From Candidatus Avimonoglobus intestinipullorum (GTDB taxonomy: Bacteria > Bacillota > Clostridia > UBA1381), in contig DVND01000189.1 of NCBI GenBank assembly GCA_018714645.1, forward strand, positions 1 to 42,164: a DNA stretch of 42,164 bases, in the 5' to 3' direction. Below the pieces are notes generated by a model that was not told the DNA's origin, did no database searches, and saw nothing but the letters and a program-made list of their open reading frames with translations. The translations under genes were made by a program, and so were the position numbers. Of the stretch, positions 24,621 through 33,108 are shown piece after piece. Numbering within the stretch: the first letter of the stretch is position 1; every line of letters starts with the position of its first letter.

Positions 24621-24909
24621 ACCTATACTTTTTAAACCGTTTTCGATATTCCTGCAGCTGTTCTTCTGTAATTTCTCCATGTTCTTTTTCATGTAGGATA
24701 ACCAGTTCTTCAATCATCATTATAAAAAAATCTTTCACTCTCATTTTACGCTTCCCAATTTTCCAGCCATCTATACTGTATTTAAACTTTTCATAAAGGT
24801 CTCTATCAACGTCCACTTGTACGGTTACACATGGTTTCTCCATATTTTTTATTATTTCTTCATACAGTTCCCGACTTTTCTGTTCCTCTTCGCGTTCCTT
24901 ATTTTCCAT
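24619..24909 (-). CDS. Small AT-rich protein, probable ribbon-helix-helix type
   Basis: The 96-residue, highly charged protein has a Glu/Lys-rich N-terminal helix (1-25), then a beta-strand-like CVTVQVDVDRDLYEKFK and helices (RMRVKDFFIMMIEELV type) that resemble a ribbon-helix-helix fold. A charged C-terminal helix ends in KRFKKYR. The RHH assignment rests on pattern only; no family name is certain. The gene is much richer in A+T than its neighbours, suggesting acquisition. GGGAGGTG precedes ATG 24909. It is divergent from the 55-residue RHH gene at 25042, and both lie between inverted repeat copies A and B. Confidence 0.75.
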   Translation of the reverse strand: MENKEREEEQKSRELYEEIIKNMEKPCVTVQVDVDRDLYEKFKYSIDGWKIGKRKMRVKDFFIMMIEELVILHEKEHGEITEEQLQEYRKRFKKYR

Positions 24910-24928
24910 CTTGTTCACCTCCCTTCAC

Positions 24929-24957
24929 ACTATAACATACTTTTTTATAAATTACAA
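24929..24957 (-). promoter_or_regulatory. Promoter of the 96-residue RHH-like gene
   Basis: On the minus strand, TTGTAA (24957-24952), 17-base spacer, TATAGT (24934-24929). It is followed in the divergent region by short repeats of the type (A/C)CAATG at about 24955, 24976, 24987 and 25000, and by the palindrome TGGATATCCA (about 24980-24989). These are candidate operator sites for the two RHH-like proteins. Confidence 0.68.
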
Positions 24958-25041
24958 TAGTTTTCTATTATAATTACAATGGATATCCAATGTATATTTC
25001 CAATGTTTTTTGCATTAAGATATATATGAGAGGTGATTGAA

Positions 25042-25209
25042 ATGGCTTTTGAATTAAAAGACTTCAATAAAAAATATCCTAAAATAACAAAGTCTGTGTA
25101 TCTTCCCGAAGAACTTGCAAAAAAGATAGAAGAAATGGCTGCTAAACATGGTACAACATTCAGCGGTGTTATTGTAAGTATGATAGAATATTGTTTAGAT
25201 GGAAAATAA
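25042..25209 (+). CDS. 55-residue ribbon-helix-helix (CopG/Arc-type) protein
   Basis: This small gene encodes a near-minimal RHH fold: strand ITKSVYLPEEL, helix AKKIEEMAAKHG, then the turn and second helix TTFSGVIVSMIEYCL. RHH dimers bind DNA through the paired strands, and such short forms are common as antitoxins or plasmid/element regulators. No toxin-like gene adjoins it. GAGAGGTG lies 6 bases before the ATG. It is AT-rich like its divergent neighbour and unlike the rest of the window. Confidence 0.82.
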   Translation: MAFELKDFNKKYPKITKSVYLPEELAKKIEEMAAKHGTTFSGVIVSMIEYCLDGK

Positions 25210-25231
25210 TTTTATTCCCCTTTGCCCCATT

Positions 25232-25376
25232 GGCGCGCCGGCGGACTCCACCGGCGCGCCCTGTCGCATCGGGTGGGGCTTTTGTTACGGCGTTTGTTGC
25301 TTCGCAACACGCCTACAACGCTAAAGCGTTGTTCAGAATGTCAAAATTTGTTTTTTCCGAGCGCTCCGCAGAGCGC
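25232..25376. repeat. Run of four consecutive hairpins
   Basis: GGCGCGCCGG/CCGGCGCGCC (25232-25260, perfect 10 bp); GGCGTTTGTTGC/GCAACACGCC (25289-25313, two-base bulge); CAACGC/GCGTTG (25316-25331); GCGCTC/GAGCGC (25361-25376). No convincing gene lies here. Together with copies B and C this fills the gene-free stretch 25210-25716. Confidence 0.8.
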
Positions 25377-25390
25377 ATAAAATCAGGAAA

Positions 25391-25550
25391 AACCACTTTT
25401 TACCTGAGGCGCGGAGTAGCTGTCCGCAGGACGGGCGCTTTTGGTACCTTTTCTCGCTCGTGAGAAAAGGTACTCGTGGGGATAAGGAAAATAAATTCAG
25501 GGAATAAAATTGCATGGCGGGGGTCGAAACCACCCCGCCCGTTTTTTATA
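25391..25550. repeat. Hairpin-rich repeat, copy B (inverted relative to A)
   Basis: Shared modules with reverse-complemented copy A: CACTTTTTACCTGAGGCGC; CTTTTGG; a perfect 12-bp hairpin GTACCTTTTCTC/GAGAAAAGGTAC (25444-25473); GGAAAATAAATTCAGGGAAT; GC hairpin GGCGGGG...CCCCGCC with GAAAC in the loop; and GTTTTTTA. The GTAC hairpins of A and B differ in both arms together, so pairing is kept. Confidence 0.85.
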
Positions 25551-25591
25551 ACGCGGAGAAAGGGAAAGCTTTTCAAGATCAAATTACCCGA

Positions 25592-25667
25592 CGAGGCCGA
25601 AACTGGCCCGCCAACAACTATAAAATGGATCGGCAGGGGTTGAAACAGCCTGCCAACAACTATAAAC
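25592..25667. repeat. Partial repeat copy C (two GC-hairpin units)
   Basis: AACTGGCCCGCCAACAA then TATAAAATGGAT, followed by a GGCAGG/CCTGCC hairpin with TTGAAACA in the loop and a second CCAACAACTATAAA. The first unit matches reverse-complemented copy A, and the orientation is that of copy B. The GGCAGG/CCTGCC stem replaces GGCGGG/CCCGCC with both arms changed. Confidence 0.78.
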
Positions 25668-25692
25668 AGCCCTGTCAAATTGGAACCCCAAC

Positions 25693-25718
25693 AAAAAAGA
25701 AGCAGTCCCCTGCCTCTT
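25693..25718 (-). terminator. Terminator after miaA
   Basis: On the minus strand, AAGAGGCAG / CTGCTTCTT (one G-T pair) with a GGGA loop, then a T-run. It starts at the miaA stop codon and ends the miaB-ylbF-mutS-mutL-miaA cluster. Confidence 0.82.
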
Positions 25719-26643
25719 AAAACCCGGCCTCTGTGATGCGTTCCATCGCCCGGTCTGCCAGCCCTTCTCCGGCTTTCAGCCAATAGATCCGTTTTTCGCG
25801 CCGGAACCAGGTCATCTGCCGCTTTGCATACCGGCGGGAATCCCGTTGGATAATACGGACTGTTTCTGCCTTCGTCGCAAATCCGCGGAGATAATTCAGC
25901 ACCTGCCTGTATCCAATCCCCTGCATGGACAGCATCGCCTTGCGGTATCCCATCCCCGCCAGCTTCCGCACCTCGTCGAACAGCCCTGCTTCCACCATCA
26001 GCTCCACGCGCTTGTCAATGCGCGCATATAATTCCGCCCGCTCCCACTCCACCGCGAGAAACAGCGGCGCGTACCGGCTTTCCTTTTGTTTCGTCTCCTC
26101 CTGATGCGCCGAAATCGGCGTGCCTGTCATCAAATAAAACTCAATCGCACGGATGATCCTGCGCCGGTTATTCGGATGCAGCCGCTCTGCCGAAGCGGGA
26201 TCAAATCCCTGCAGCAGCTCCATCAGCGCCTCCGCGCCCTGCACATCTGCAATATATTGCAGCATCCCGCGCAGTTCCGGATCCCCGTCATCTTTTCTAA
26301 ACGCCACATCGTTAATAAACGCTTCGATATAAAGCCCCGTCCCGCCTGCAAGGATCGGAAGCTTTCCGCGGTTGTGGATGTCTGCGGCGGCCTGATGCGC
26401 CAGTTCCACAAATTCCGCAACGGAAAACGGCGCGCCGGGGTCTAAAAAATCCATCAAATGATGGGGGATGCCGGCCCGTTCCTCCGGCGTAGGCTTTGCG
26501 GTCCCGATATCCATGTATTTATAAATCTGCATGCTGTCAGCGGAGATAATCTCCCCATCCAGCCGTTTCGCCAGCTCCACCGCCAGCGCGGTCTTGCCGG
26601 AAGCAGTCGGCCCCGCGACCACAATTACAGGTATCTTCTCCAT
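25717..26643 (-). CDS. miaA: MiaA, tRNA dimethylallyltransferase
   Basis: MiaA adds the isopentenyl group from dimethylallyl diphosphate to A37 of tRNAs reading codons that begin with U, making the i6A substrate of MiaB (also encoded here). The 308-residue protein has the P-loop GPTASGKT (11-18), the family block EIISADSMQIYKYMDIGTAKP and GGTGLYIEA; the C-terminal YAKRQMTWFRRE motif is intact. Its ATG overlaps the mutL stop by one base (TGATG), indicating coupled translation. Confidence 0.97.
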   Translation of the reverse strand: MEKIPVIVVAGPTASGKTALAVELAKRLDGEIISADSMQIYKYMDIGTAKPTPEERAGIPHHLMDFLDPGAPFSVAEFVELAHQAAADIHNRGKLPILAGGTGLYIEAFINDVAFRKDDGDPELRGMLQYIADVQGAEALMELLQGFDPASAERLHPNNRRRIIRAIEFYLMTGTPISAHQEETKQKESRYAPLFLAVEWERAELYARIDKRVELMVEAGLFDEVRKLAGMGYRKAMLSMQGIGYRQVLNYLRGFATKAETVRIIQRDSRRYAKRQMTWFRREKRIYWLKAGEGLADRAMERITEAGF

Positions 26644-28550
26644 CAGATAATCCTTCCAAATTCCTTTTCCAGTTCCTTCTCGCTCATGGTAATTACAATG
26701 GGCCGCCCGTGGGGGCAGGTATTGATGTTTTCCAAAGACAGCACCGCTTCTACCAGCGCCTCCAGCTCGCGCATGTTCATAGGATGGTTCGCTTTGATTG
26801 CCGCCTTGCAGGCAATGGTGTACAGCAGCCGTTCATCCCGGGCGGTAATCACATCCCGTTTGTTTTCGCCGATATTGGTCAGCAGTTCCACAACCAATTG
26901 CCGCAGTTCGTCTTCGTCCACCGCCTTTGGCGTCGCACGGATGATTACAGAGCGGTCCCCGAATTCCTCCATCTCGAACCCCATCTCTGCAAACAGGCCT
27001 GCATTTTCACAATATAACGCATACTCCACCGCAGACAGCTCCACAATCACAGGTGTCAAAAGCATCTGCGGGTGGATTTCCCGCTTTGCGAGCTCCGCCT
27101 TCAATTCCTCAAACTTCAGCCGTTCATGGGCCGCGTGCTGGTCAATAATCAGCAGCTCTTCTCCGCGTTCCGCCAGCACATAGGTGTCAAATACCTGCCC
27201 AATCACCCGCACCGGCATATCCTTCTGCGGAGCCGGAACCACTTCCGGCTCCGGAACGGGCGCAGGCTCCTGCTGTACAGGCGGCGCCGTCTGTTCCAGC
27301 CGCGCACGCATCTGCTCCATATAGCGGTCGATTTGCGCGGCCTGTTCCTGCTTCCTTTGAAAATATTCCGCAGAATGTTCCAAATTATACGTACCCAAAT
27401 CCGGCTGGCGCTTGGGCTTTGCCGTGGTGGTCATCCGCTCCTCCACCGCCTCCGGCAGCGGGTCGCGCCAGTTTTTTGGCAGTTCCAGCTCCACCTGCCC
27501 CTTCACTTTTGCCGTATCCGCCGTAAAAGGCGGCTCCGGCCGCTCCACCGCCGGCCGGGATGCATCTGCAAACAGTGTGTTCTTCACCGCATGATACACG
27601 GCGCGGTAAATCATGCTGTCGTCAGAAAATTTCACCTCTAACTTTGTCGGATGGACGTTGATATCGATCTGGGCCGGGTCTACCTCGATATTCAGCGCAG
27701 CTACCGGGAACTTTCCAATCATGATACGGTTTTTAAATGCTTCTTCCAGCGCGCGGACCATCATGGGGCTCTTGATATACCGCTTATTGACAAAAAAGCT
27801 CTGATACGTGCGGTTGGGCCGCGCGGCCTCGCCTTTGCCGACCACGCCCGACACCCGCACGCCGCCGTCCTCATAGGCGACTGCCAGCGCCGCTTTTGCA
27901 TACTGCTTCCCATACACCGCATAAATACAATTTTCCAGTTTGTTGTCGCCCGCTGAGAACAGTTGTTCTTTTCCGTTATTCATAAACCGAAACGATATTT
28001 CAGGCCGCGCCAAAATAAACCGCGTCATGATATCCGCTATATGCGCGGCCTCCGTGGCGTCTTTTTTCAAAAATTTCATGCGGGCGGGCATGTTGAAAAA
28101 TAAATTGCGCACAATCAGCGTTGTCCCGTCGGCGGTTCCCGCCTCCTCACAGTTGACAATGTCCCCGCCGGAGCAGATGACATGCGCGCCCATCTCATCC
28201 CCGCGGCGCTTTGTGAACAAATCGATCTGCGCCACCGCGCCGATGCTGGATAACGCCTCCCCGCGGAAGCCCAGCGTATGGATGGCCTCCAAATCCTTGG
28301 CCGTATGGATTTTGCTGGTGGCATGGCGCAGGAACGCAATGCGCGCGTCCTCCAATTCCATGCCGCAGCCGTTGTCTGCCACACGGATATAAGTATTGCC
28401 GCCGTTCTTGATTTCCACGGTGATCGCCGTCGCGCCTGCATCGATGCTGTTTTCCACCAGCTCCTTGACAACGGACGCCGGCCGTTCCACAACCTCGCCC
28501 GCAGCAATCTGGTTGGAAACCTCTGTGCTCAACACATTGATAACGCCCAT
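26643..28550 (-). CDS. mutL: MutL, DNA mismatch repair endonuclease
   Basis: The 635-residue MutL has an N-terminal GHKL ATPase domain (IAAGEVVERPASVVKELVEN, IDAGAT, DNGCGM, TLGFRGEALSSI). A low-complexity Pro/Glu/Gln linker (about 360-435) leads to the C-terminal endonuclease domain. The metal-binding DQHA(x)2E(x)4E motif is complete, starting at about D470, with ACKAAIK and CPHGRP (about C612) downstream. This is therefore the nicking type of MutL, found in bacteria without MutH. ATG 28550 follows AGGCGGTGGG. It lies between mutS and miaA in one operon. Confidence 0.97.
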   Translation of the reverse strand: MGVINVLSTEVSNQIAAGEVVERPASVVKELVENSIDAGATAITVEIKNGGNTYIRVADNGCGMELEDARIAFLRHATSKIHTAKDLEAIHTLGFRGEALSSIGAVAQIDLFTKRRGDEMGAHVICSGGDIVNCEEAGTADGTTLIVRNLFFNMPARMKFLKKDATEAAHIADIMTRFILARPEISFRFMNNGKEQLFSAGDNKLENCIYAVYGKQYAKAALAVAYEDGGVRVSGVVGKGEAARPNRTYQSFFVNKRYIKSPMMVRALEEAFKNRIMIGKFPVAALNIEVDPAQIDINVHPTKLEVKFSDDSMIYRAVYHAVKNTLFADASRPAVERPEPPFTADTAKVKGQVELELPKNWRDPLPEAVEERMTTTAKPKRQPDLGTYNLEHSAEYFQRKQEQAAQIDRYMEQMRARLEQTAPPVQQEPAPVPEPEVVPAPQKDMPVRVIGQVFDTYVLAERGEELLIIDQHAAHERLKFEELKAELAKREIHPQMLLTPVIVELSAVEYALYCENAGLFAEMGFEMEEFGDRSVIIRATPKAVDEDELRQLVVELLTNIGENKRDVITARDERLLYTIACKAAIKANHPMNMRELEALVEAVLSLENINTCPHGRPIVITMSEKELEKEFGRII

Positions 28551-28569
28551 GCATCCCACCGCCTTTCTT

Positions 28570-31179
28570 TTATAGATCGCCCTTCGCTTTTTTCGTCAGC
28601 TCGTATAGCTTGTTTAACGCCTCAATGGGCGTGTACGTTGTGACGTCCAAGGTTTTCAGTTCCTCTGCAATTTCCAGCGCGGCGTTTTCCTCAAATCCGA
28701 TCTGGAACTGGGGCGCCTCGCGCTGCTTCTTTTTCACTTTATACGCGCCGTTCAAATCTTCTTCTTCAATCTTTTTCAGGATTTCCTTTGCGCGTCGCAC
28801 GACCTCATTGGGAACGCCCGCCAGCGCCGCCACTTCGATCCCGAAGCTGTCGTCCGCACCGCCCGGTACAATTTTACGCAAAAACGTGATATCGTCGCCG
28901 CGTTTTTTCACGGAAATGCGGAAATTCCGCACCCCGTCCAGCTTGTCCTCCAATTCCGTCAATTCGTGATAATGTGTCGCAAACAACGTTTTCGCGCCGA
29001 TTTTTTTCTTGTCCTGCATAAACTCCGCCACCGCCCATGCGATAGACAGCCCGTCGTAGGTGCTGGTGCCCCGCCCGATTTCATCGAGGATCACCAGGGA
29101 TTTTGCCGTGGCGTTTTTCAGGATCCCCGCCACCTCCACCATTTCCAGCATAAACGTGCTCTGCCCGGCAGCGATGTCGTCGGATGCGCCGACGCGCGTA
29201 AAGATTTTGTCCACCGTCCCCATGCGCGCGTAGGATGCGGGCACAAAGCTGCCGATCTGCGCCATCAGCGTGATCAGCGCCACCTGGCGCATAAAAGTGG
29301 ATTTCCCCGCCATATTCGGCCCGGTGAGAATAATCATCCTGGAATCGGTAGTATTCAGGTGCGCGTCATTGGGCACAAATATCGTGTCCCGCAGCATCCG
29401 CTCCACCACCGGATGCCGCCCGTCGCGAATGGTCAACTCCCCGCTCTCCGTCATTTCCGGCATCACATAATCATTCTTGTAGGCCACCTCCGCCAGCGCC
29501 GCGAGGACGTCCACTGTCGCAATCGTCTCGCACACCGCTTTGAGCCGGTCTGTCTGTGCTTCCACTTGCTTACGCACCTCTTCAAACAGCGCGGCCTCCA
29601 GCCCGCTGATTTTCTCTGAAGCGCCCAGGATTAATTCCTCAATTTCCTTCAGCCGCGGTGTGATGAACCGCTCGCAATTCGTCAGCGTCTGCTTGCGGAT
29701 ATAAGTATCCGGCACGTCCTTCAAATTGGATTTTGTCACTTCTATGTAATATCCAAAGACCTTGTTATATGCAATCCGCAGGTTCTTGATACCCGTTTCC
29801 TCCCGTTCCTGGGCTTCCGCCTGCGCGATCCAGGTCTTCCCTTCGGTCATGGCCCGGCGCAGCTTGTCCACTTCCTCGTGGTATCCGTCGCGGATCACGC
29901 CGCCGTCTTTGAAGGTCAGCGGCGGTTCATCCTGTATAGCCGCCTCCAGCAGCGTGCGGACGTCCTCCATGATATCCAGTTTTTTTGAAATGGTGGATAG
30001 CAGCGGGGATTTCGCATTGTGTAAAAGCGCCCCCAGCTCCGGCAGTTTCTCCAGCGACAGCTTCAGGGAAATCAAATCCCTGGGGGATACCGTCCCCAAA
30101 GACACCCTGCTCAAAATCCGGGCCATATCATAGATGCCGGATAACAGCTCCGCCAAATCGTCCCGCAGCATGCGGTTGTCAAACAATTCCTGCACCGAAT
30201 ACAGGCGGTTATTGATTTCAATAGGGTTCACCAGCGGCTTTTCCAGCCATTGCTTCAGCTTGCGCGCGCCCATGGAGGTTTTTGTTTTATCCAGCACCCA
30301 CAAAAGCGATCCGCGCTTGCTCTTGTCGCGCATGGTTTCTGTAATTTCCAGGTTCCGCCGGGTGGCGAGGTCGATCTCCATAAATTCCGAAACGGCGTAT
30401 AATTCCAGATGGTCGATATATGCCACACGGCCCTTTTGGGTGTGCTCCAAATATTGAAGCATCCCGAACACGGCAATGGTGTCCAGCCCGTCGGCTGACA
30501 GCCCGATATCTGACAGCTGGGCGGCACGGAATTGCAGCAGCACCTGTTCCTCCATGGTGTAGCTGGAGAAAAAATCCTCTTCGCGCACTTCGGGCTTCAC
30601 GCCGAGCCTGTCTGTGACCGTTACCCCGATCTCCGCCTGCGCCGCGGCGTTTACGATGATCTCCGCCGGCGCATACCGCGCGATTTCATTCTCCGCGTAG
30701 CTGGCGCCGGCCATGGTGGTGGCATAGATTTCCCCTGTGGAAATATCGGAAAATGCCAGGCCGAACCCCTTGTCATTTTTATATGCGACACAGAGGTAAT
30801 TGTTCTTTTTTTCGTCCAGCATGTGTTCGTCCACCAGCGTCCCGGGCGTCACCACCCGGATGACGTCCCGCTTCACAATACCCTTTGCCAGCCGCGGGTC
30901 CTCCAGCTGCTCGCATATGGCGACCTTATAGCCCTTTGCGATCAGTCGGGCAATATAGGTGTCGGCGCTGTGAAAAGGGACGCCGCACATGGGCGCGCGT
31001 TCCTCCAGCCCGCAGTTTTTCCCCGTCAGCGTAATTTCCAGTTCCCGCGAAACAAGGATCGCATCGTCAAAGAACATCTCATAAAAATCGCCGAGCCTGT
31101 AAAAGAGGATGCAATCCTTATACTGTTCCTTCGTTTTTAAATACTGGCGCATCATGGGCGTCATCTGTTCCTGTTCCAT
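28570..31179 (-). CDS. mutS: MutS, DNA mismatch recognition ATPase
   Basis: The 869-residue MutS has the mismatch-contacting motif LGDFYEMFFDDA near the N-terminus (the GxFYE-type Phe and Glu), connector, core and clamp domains. The ABC-type ATPase has Walker A GPNMAGKST (around residue 617), then the DEIGRGTSTYDGLSIAWA and TLFATHYHELTELE segments. Length is normal. ATG 31179 follows GGAGGG. It is followed after 19 bases by mutL. Confidence 0.98.
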   Translation of the reverse strand: MEQEQMTPMMRQYLKTKEQYKDCILFYRLGDFYEMFFDDAILVSRELEITLTGKNCGLEERAPMCGVPFHSADTYIARLIAKGYKVAICEQLEDPRLAKGIVKRDVIRVVTPGTLVDEHMLDEKKNNYLCVAYKNDKGFGLAFSDISTGEIYATTMAGASYAENEIARYAPAEIIVNAAAQAEIGVTVTDRLGVKPEVREEDFFSSYTMEEQVLLQFRAAQLSDIGLSADGLDTIAVFGMLQYLEHTQKGRVAYIDHLELYAVSEFMEIDLATRRNLEITETMRDKSKRGSLLWVLDKTKTSMGARKLKQWLEKPLVNPIEINNRLYSVQELFDNRMLRDDLAELLSGIYDMARILSRVSLGTVSPRDLISLKLSLEKLPELGALLHNAKSPLLSTISKKLDIMEDVRTLLEAAIQDEPPLTFKDGGVIRDGYHEEVDKLRRAMTEGKTWIAQAEAQEREETGIKNLRIAYNKVFGYYIEVTKSNLKDVPDTYIRKQTLTNCERFITPRLKEIEELILGASEKISGLEAALFEEVRKQVEAQTDRLKAVCETIATVDVLAALAEVAYKNDYVMPEMTESGELTIRDGRHPVVERMLRDTIFVPNDAHLNTTDSRMIILTGPNMAGKSTFMRQVALITLMAQIGSFVPASYARMGTVDKIFTRVGASDDIAAGQSTFMLEMVEVAGILKNATAKSLVILDEIGRGTSTYDGLSIAWAVAEFMQDKKKIGAKTLFATHYHELTELEDKLDGVRNFRISVKKRGDDITFLRKIVPGGADDSFGIEVAALAGVPNEVVRRAKEILKKIEEEDLNGAYKVKKKQREAPQFQIGFEENAALEIAEELKTLDVTTYTPIEALNKLYELTKKAKGDL

Positions 31180-31202
31180 AACTCCCTCCAAACCGGGCCG
31201 GA

Positions 31203-31580
31203 TTAATGGCAGCCTCCGCAGGTGCTGCAGTCATGGGTGCAGCCCGGTTCCTGCCCGGTGATATAGAAATTCAAAATGCCGTTGATTTCGTTGATCCGTG
31301 CGTCAAAGGCCTTTTTCGCTTCAATATAATTTTTGATGACCGCGCTTTTTTCCACCATCGCATCAAACGCATCGTTATTCAGCTTAACGGCTTCCTTTTG
31401 TTCAATCTTTCCCGCCTGCATGTCACGCGCCAGGTTCATACGCTTTAAATTGAACTCCTGCAGCAGGGTCTGGGCGGTTTCATCCGCCGCCTGGGCCTCC
31501 TCTGCCTGTTTCATCGCAGCCATCTCCGGGCTCTCCTGAATCATTGCTCCCAACTCATGTGCTTTTTCCAATATAGTCAT
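31203..31580 (-). CDS. YlbF/YmcA (RicF/RicA)-family protein with cysteine tail
   Basis: This 125-residue all-helical protein belongs to the YlbF/YmcA family. In Bacillus, RicA and RicF form a complex with RicT (YaaT) that binds Fe-S clusters and affects mRNA maturation and development. The central TLLQEFNLKRMNLARDMQAG and AFDAMVEKSAVIKNYIEAKK fit the family. The C-terminus carries C114-x3-C118-x2-C121-x2-C124 (CTHDCSTCGGC), a plausible Fe-S ligand set. Its place between miaB and mutS mirrors Bacillus ymcA, which adjoins miaB. RicT is not in the window. Whether it is the RicA or RicF equivalent is unclear. Confidence 0.88.
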   Translation of the reverse strand: MTILEKAHELGAMIQESPEMAAMKQAEEAQAADETAQTLLQEFNLKRMNLARDMQAGKIEQKEAVKLNNDAFDAMVEKSAVIKNYIEAKKAFDARINEINGILNFYITGQEPGCTHDCSTCGGCH

Positions 31581-31602
31581 TGTAATTGCTCCTTTATAAA
31601 AT

Positions 31603-33027
31603 TTATTGATGCTCTACCAGTTCCCCGTTCAAGCTCCAGGTATGCGCCTGCGTGATCCGCACACCCTTATACCGCCCTGTCAGCTCCGCGCCGCCTTTAA
31701 AATTCACGATTTTTCCGGTTGCCGTGCGTCCGGAAAGGACGCTAGGGTCGGTTTTGCTGGGCCCGTCTACCAAAACCCGTTCAACCCTGCCGACGTATGC
31801 GTCATTCTTTTTCTTGGATATTTCATTCTGCACCTCCAAAAGCCGCTCAAAATTGCGGTGGATTTCCTCCTCCGAAAGCACAGGTGTAAGCTTTGCCGCC
31901 GGCGTTCCCTCCCGTCTGGAATAAATGAACGAAAAAATGCTGTCAAACTCCGCCCGGCGCAGCACGTCCAGTGTTTCTTCAAAATCCTCGTTGGTCTCTG
32001 TCGGGAACCCGACAATCACATCGGACGACAGCGCAACCCCCGGGATCTGCTGTTTCACCGCGGCAATTTTTTCCAGATATTCCGCCTTTGTATACCGGCG
32101 GTTCATGTCCTTTAATACCTTGTCGGAACCGGCCTGAAACGGCAGATGCAGCTGGGGGCACACCTTTTCGCATTCCGCCATCGCCTCTAAAAGCCGCGCG
32201 CCGAAATCCTTGGGATGGGACGTCATAAACCGGATGCGCTCCACGCCCTCCACACCATTCACCATCCGCAAAAGGTCTGCAAAATCAACCTGTCTTTCCA
32301 AATCCTTGCCGTAGGAATTCACATTCTGCCCCAACAGGCAAATTTCCGTCACGCCCGATGCCGCCAGCGAACGGATTTCCGAAAGCACTGCCTCCGGTGT
32401 ACGCGACCGTTCCCGCCCGCGCACATAGGGCACGATGCAGTAGGAGCAGAAATTATTGCAGCCGTACATCACCGAAACCCACGCCTTGCTGCCGGATTCC
32501 CGCAAAATCGGCAATTCCTCGGCAATGCGTCCATCCGAATTTTCAACGTCGATGACCGCCCGGTTCTCCGTCAGCGCCCGGTACAGCAATTCCGGGAGCT
32601 TATAGAGCGCGTGAGTGCCGAACACCAGATCCACATGCTTGTAGGTTTCCCTGATTTTTTCAGCGATATGCCCCTGCTGCACCATGCAGCCGCACAACCC
32701 AATCACCAGCTCCGGGCGCCGCTCCTTGAGATGCTTTAAAATCCCCAGCCTGCCGAACACCTTCTGCTCGGCGTTTTCCCGCACTGCGCAGGTATTGTAG
32801 ATCACCAGATCGGCGGTTTTTTCATCGTCCCCGAACTGGTACCCGGCCTCCTGGAGCATCCCGCGGATGCGTTCCGTATCGTTCTCATTCTGCTGGCAGC
32901 CGTACGTCTGTGTCACAGCGACGGGCGCGCGCCCGGTACGTGCGCGGAACCGCTCGTTGGACGCTTTGATTTTTATCATATACCGCTTCTGCCGTTCAAG
33001 CTCAGAAGCTTCCACATAGTCCGCCAT
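31603..33027 (-). CDS. miaB: MiaB, tRNA-2-methylthio-N6-dimethylallyladenosine synthase
   Basis: This radical-SAM methylthiotransferase converts i6A37 to ms2i6A37. The 474-residue protein has the N-terminal UPF0004 domain binding the auxiliary [4Fe-4S] cluster (C44 in TYGCQQNEND, C80 in YNTCAVREN, C114 in GLCGCMV). The radical-SAM motif is CNNFCSYC with VPYVRGRERSR, and a C-terminal TRAM domain starts at about residue 405. ATG 33027 follows GGAGGG; the longer start is unsupported. It heads the operon containing the ylbF-like gene, mutS, mutL and miaA, the last of which makes its substrate. Confidence 0.97.
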   Translation of the reverse strand: MADYVEASELERQKRYMIKIKASNERFRARTGRAPVAVTQTYGCQQNENDTERIRGMLQEAGYQFGDDEKTADLVIYNTCAVRENAEQKVFGRLGILKHLKERRPELVIGLCGCMVQQGHIAEKIRETYKHVDLVFGTHALYKLPELLYRALTENRAVIDVENSDGRIAEELPILRESGSKAWVSVMYGCNNFCSYCIVPYVRGRERSRTPEAVLSEIRSLAASGVTEICLLGQNVNSYGKDLERQVDFADLLRMVNGVEGVERIRFMTSHPKDFGARLLEAMAECEKVCPQLHLPFQAGSDKVLKDMNRRYTKAEYLEKIAAVKQQIPGVALSSDVIVGFPTETNEDFEETLDVLRRAEFDSIFSFIYSRREGTPAAKLTPVLSEEEIHRNFERLLEVQNEISKKKNDAYVGRVERVLVDGPSKTDPSVLSGRTATGKIVNFKGGAELTGRYKGVRITQAHTWSLNGELVEHQ

Positions 33028-33057
33028 AGTCCCTCCATCAAAAAAGAATACTGTCAT

Positions 33058-33086
33058 ATTTTATCACAATTAAAAAAAAAATACAA
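33058..33086 (-). promoter_or_regulatory. Promoter of the miaB-mutSL-miaA operon
   Basis: On the minus strand, TTGTAT (33086-33081), 17-base spacer containing a T-run, TAAAAT (33063-33058). It is divergent from the metallophosphoesterase promoter. Confidence 0.68.
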
Positions 33087-33108
33087 TATGATATGTGCCA
33101 ATTTTCTG

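Noticed and set aside
25592..25667. CRISPR-like repeat with spacers
   Set aside because: Only two imperfect units with internal hairpins, no regular spacing and no cas genes nearby.
25191..25783. Several short reading frames across the repeat island
   Set aside because: They translate hairpin repeats (Arg/Pro-rich, palindromic) and have no ribosome sites or family features.
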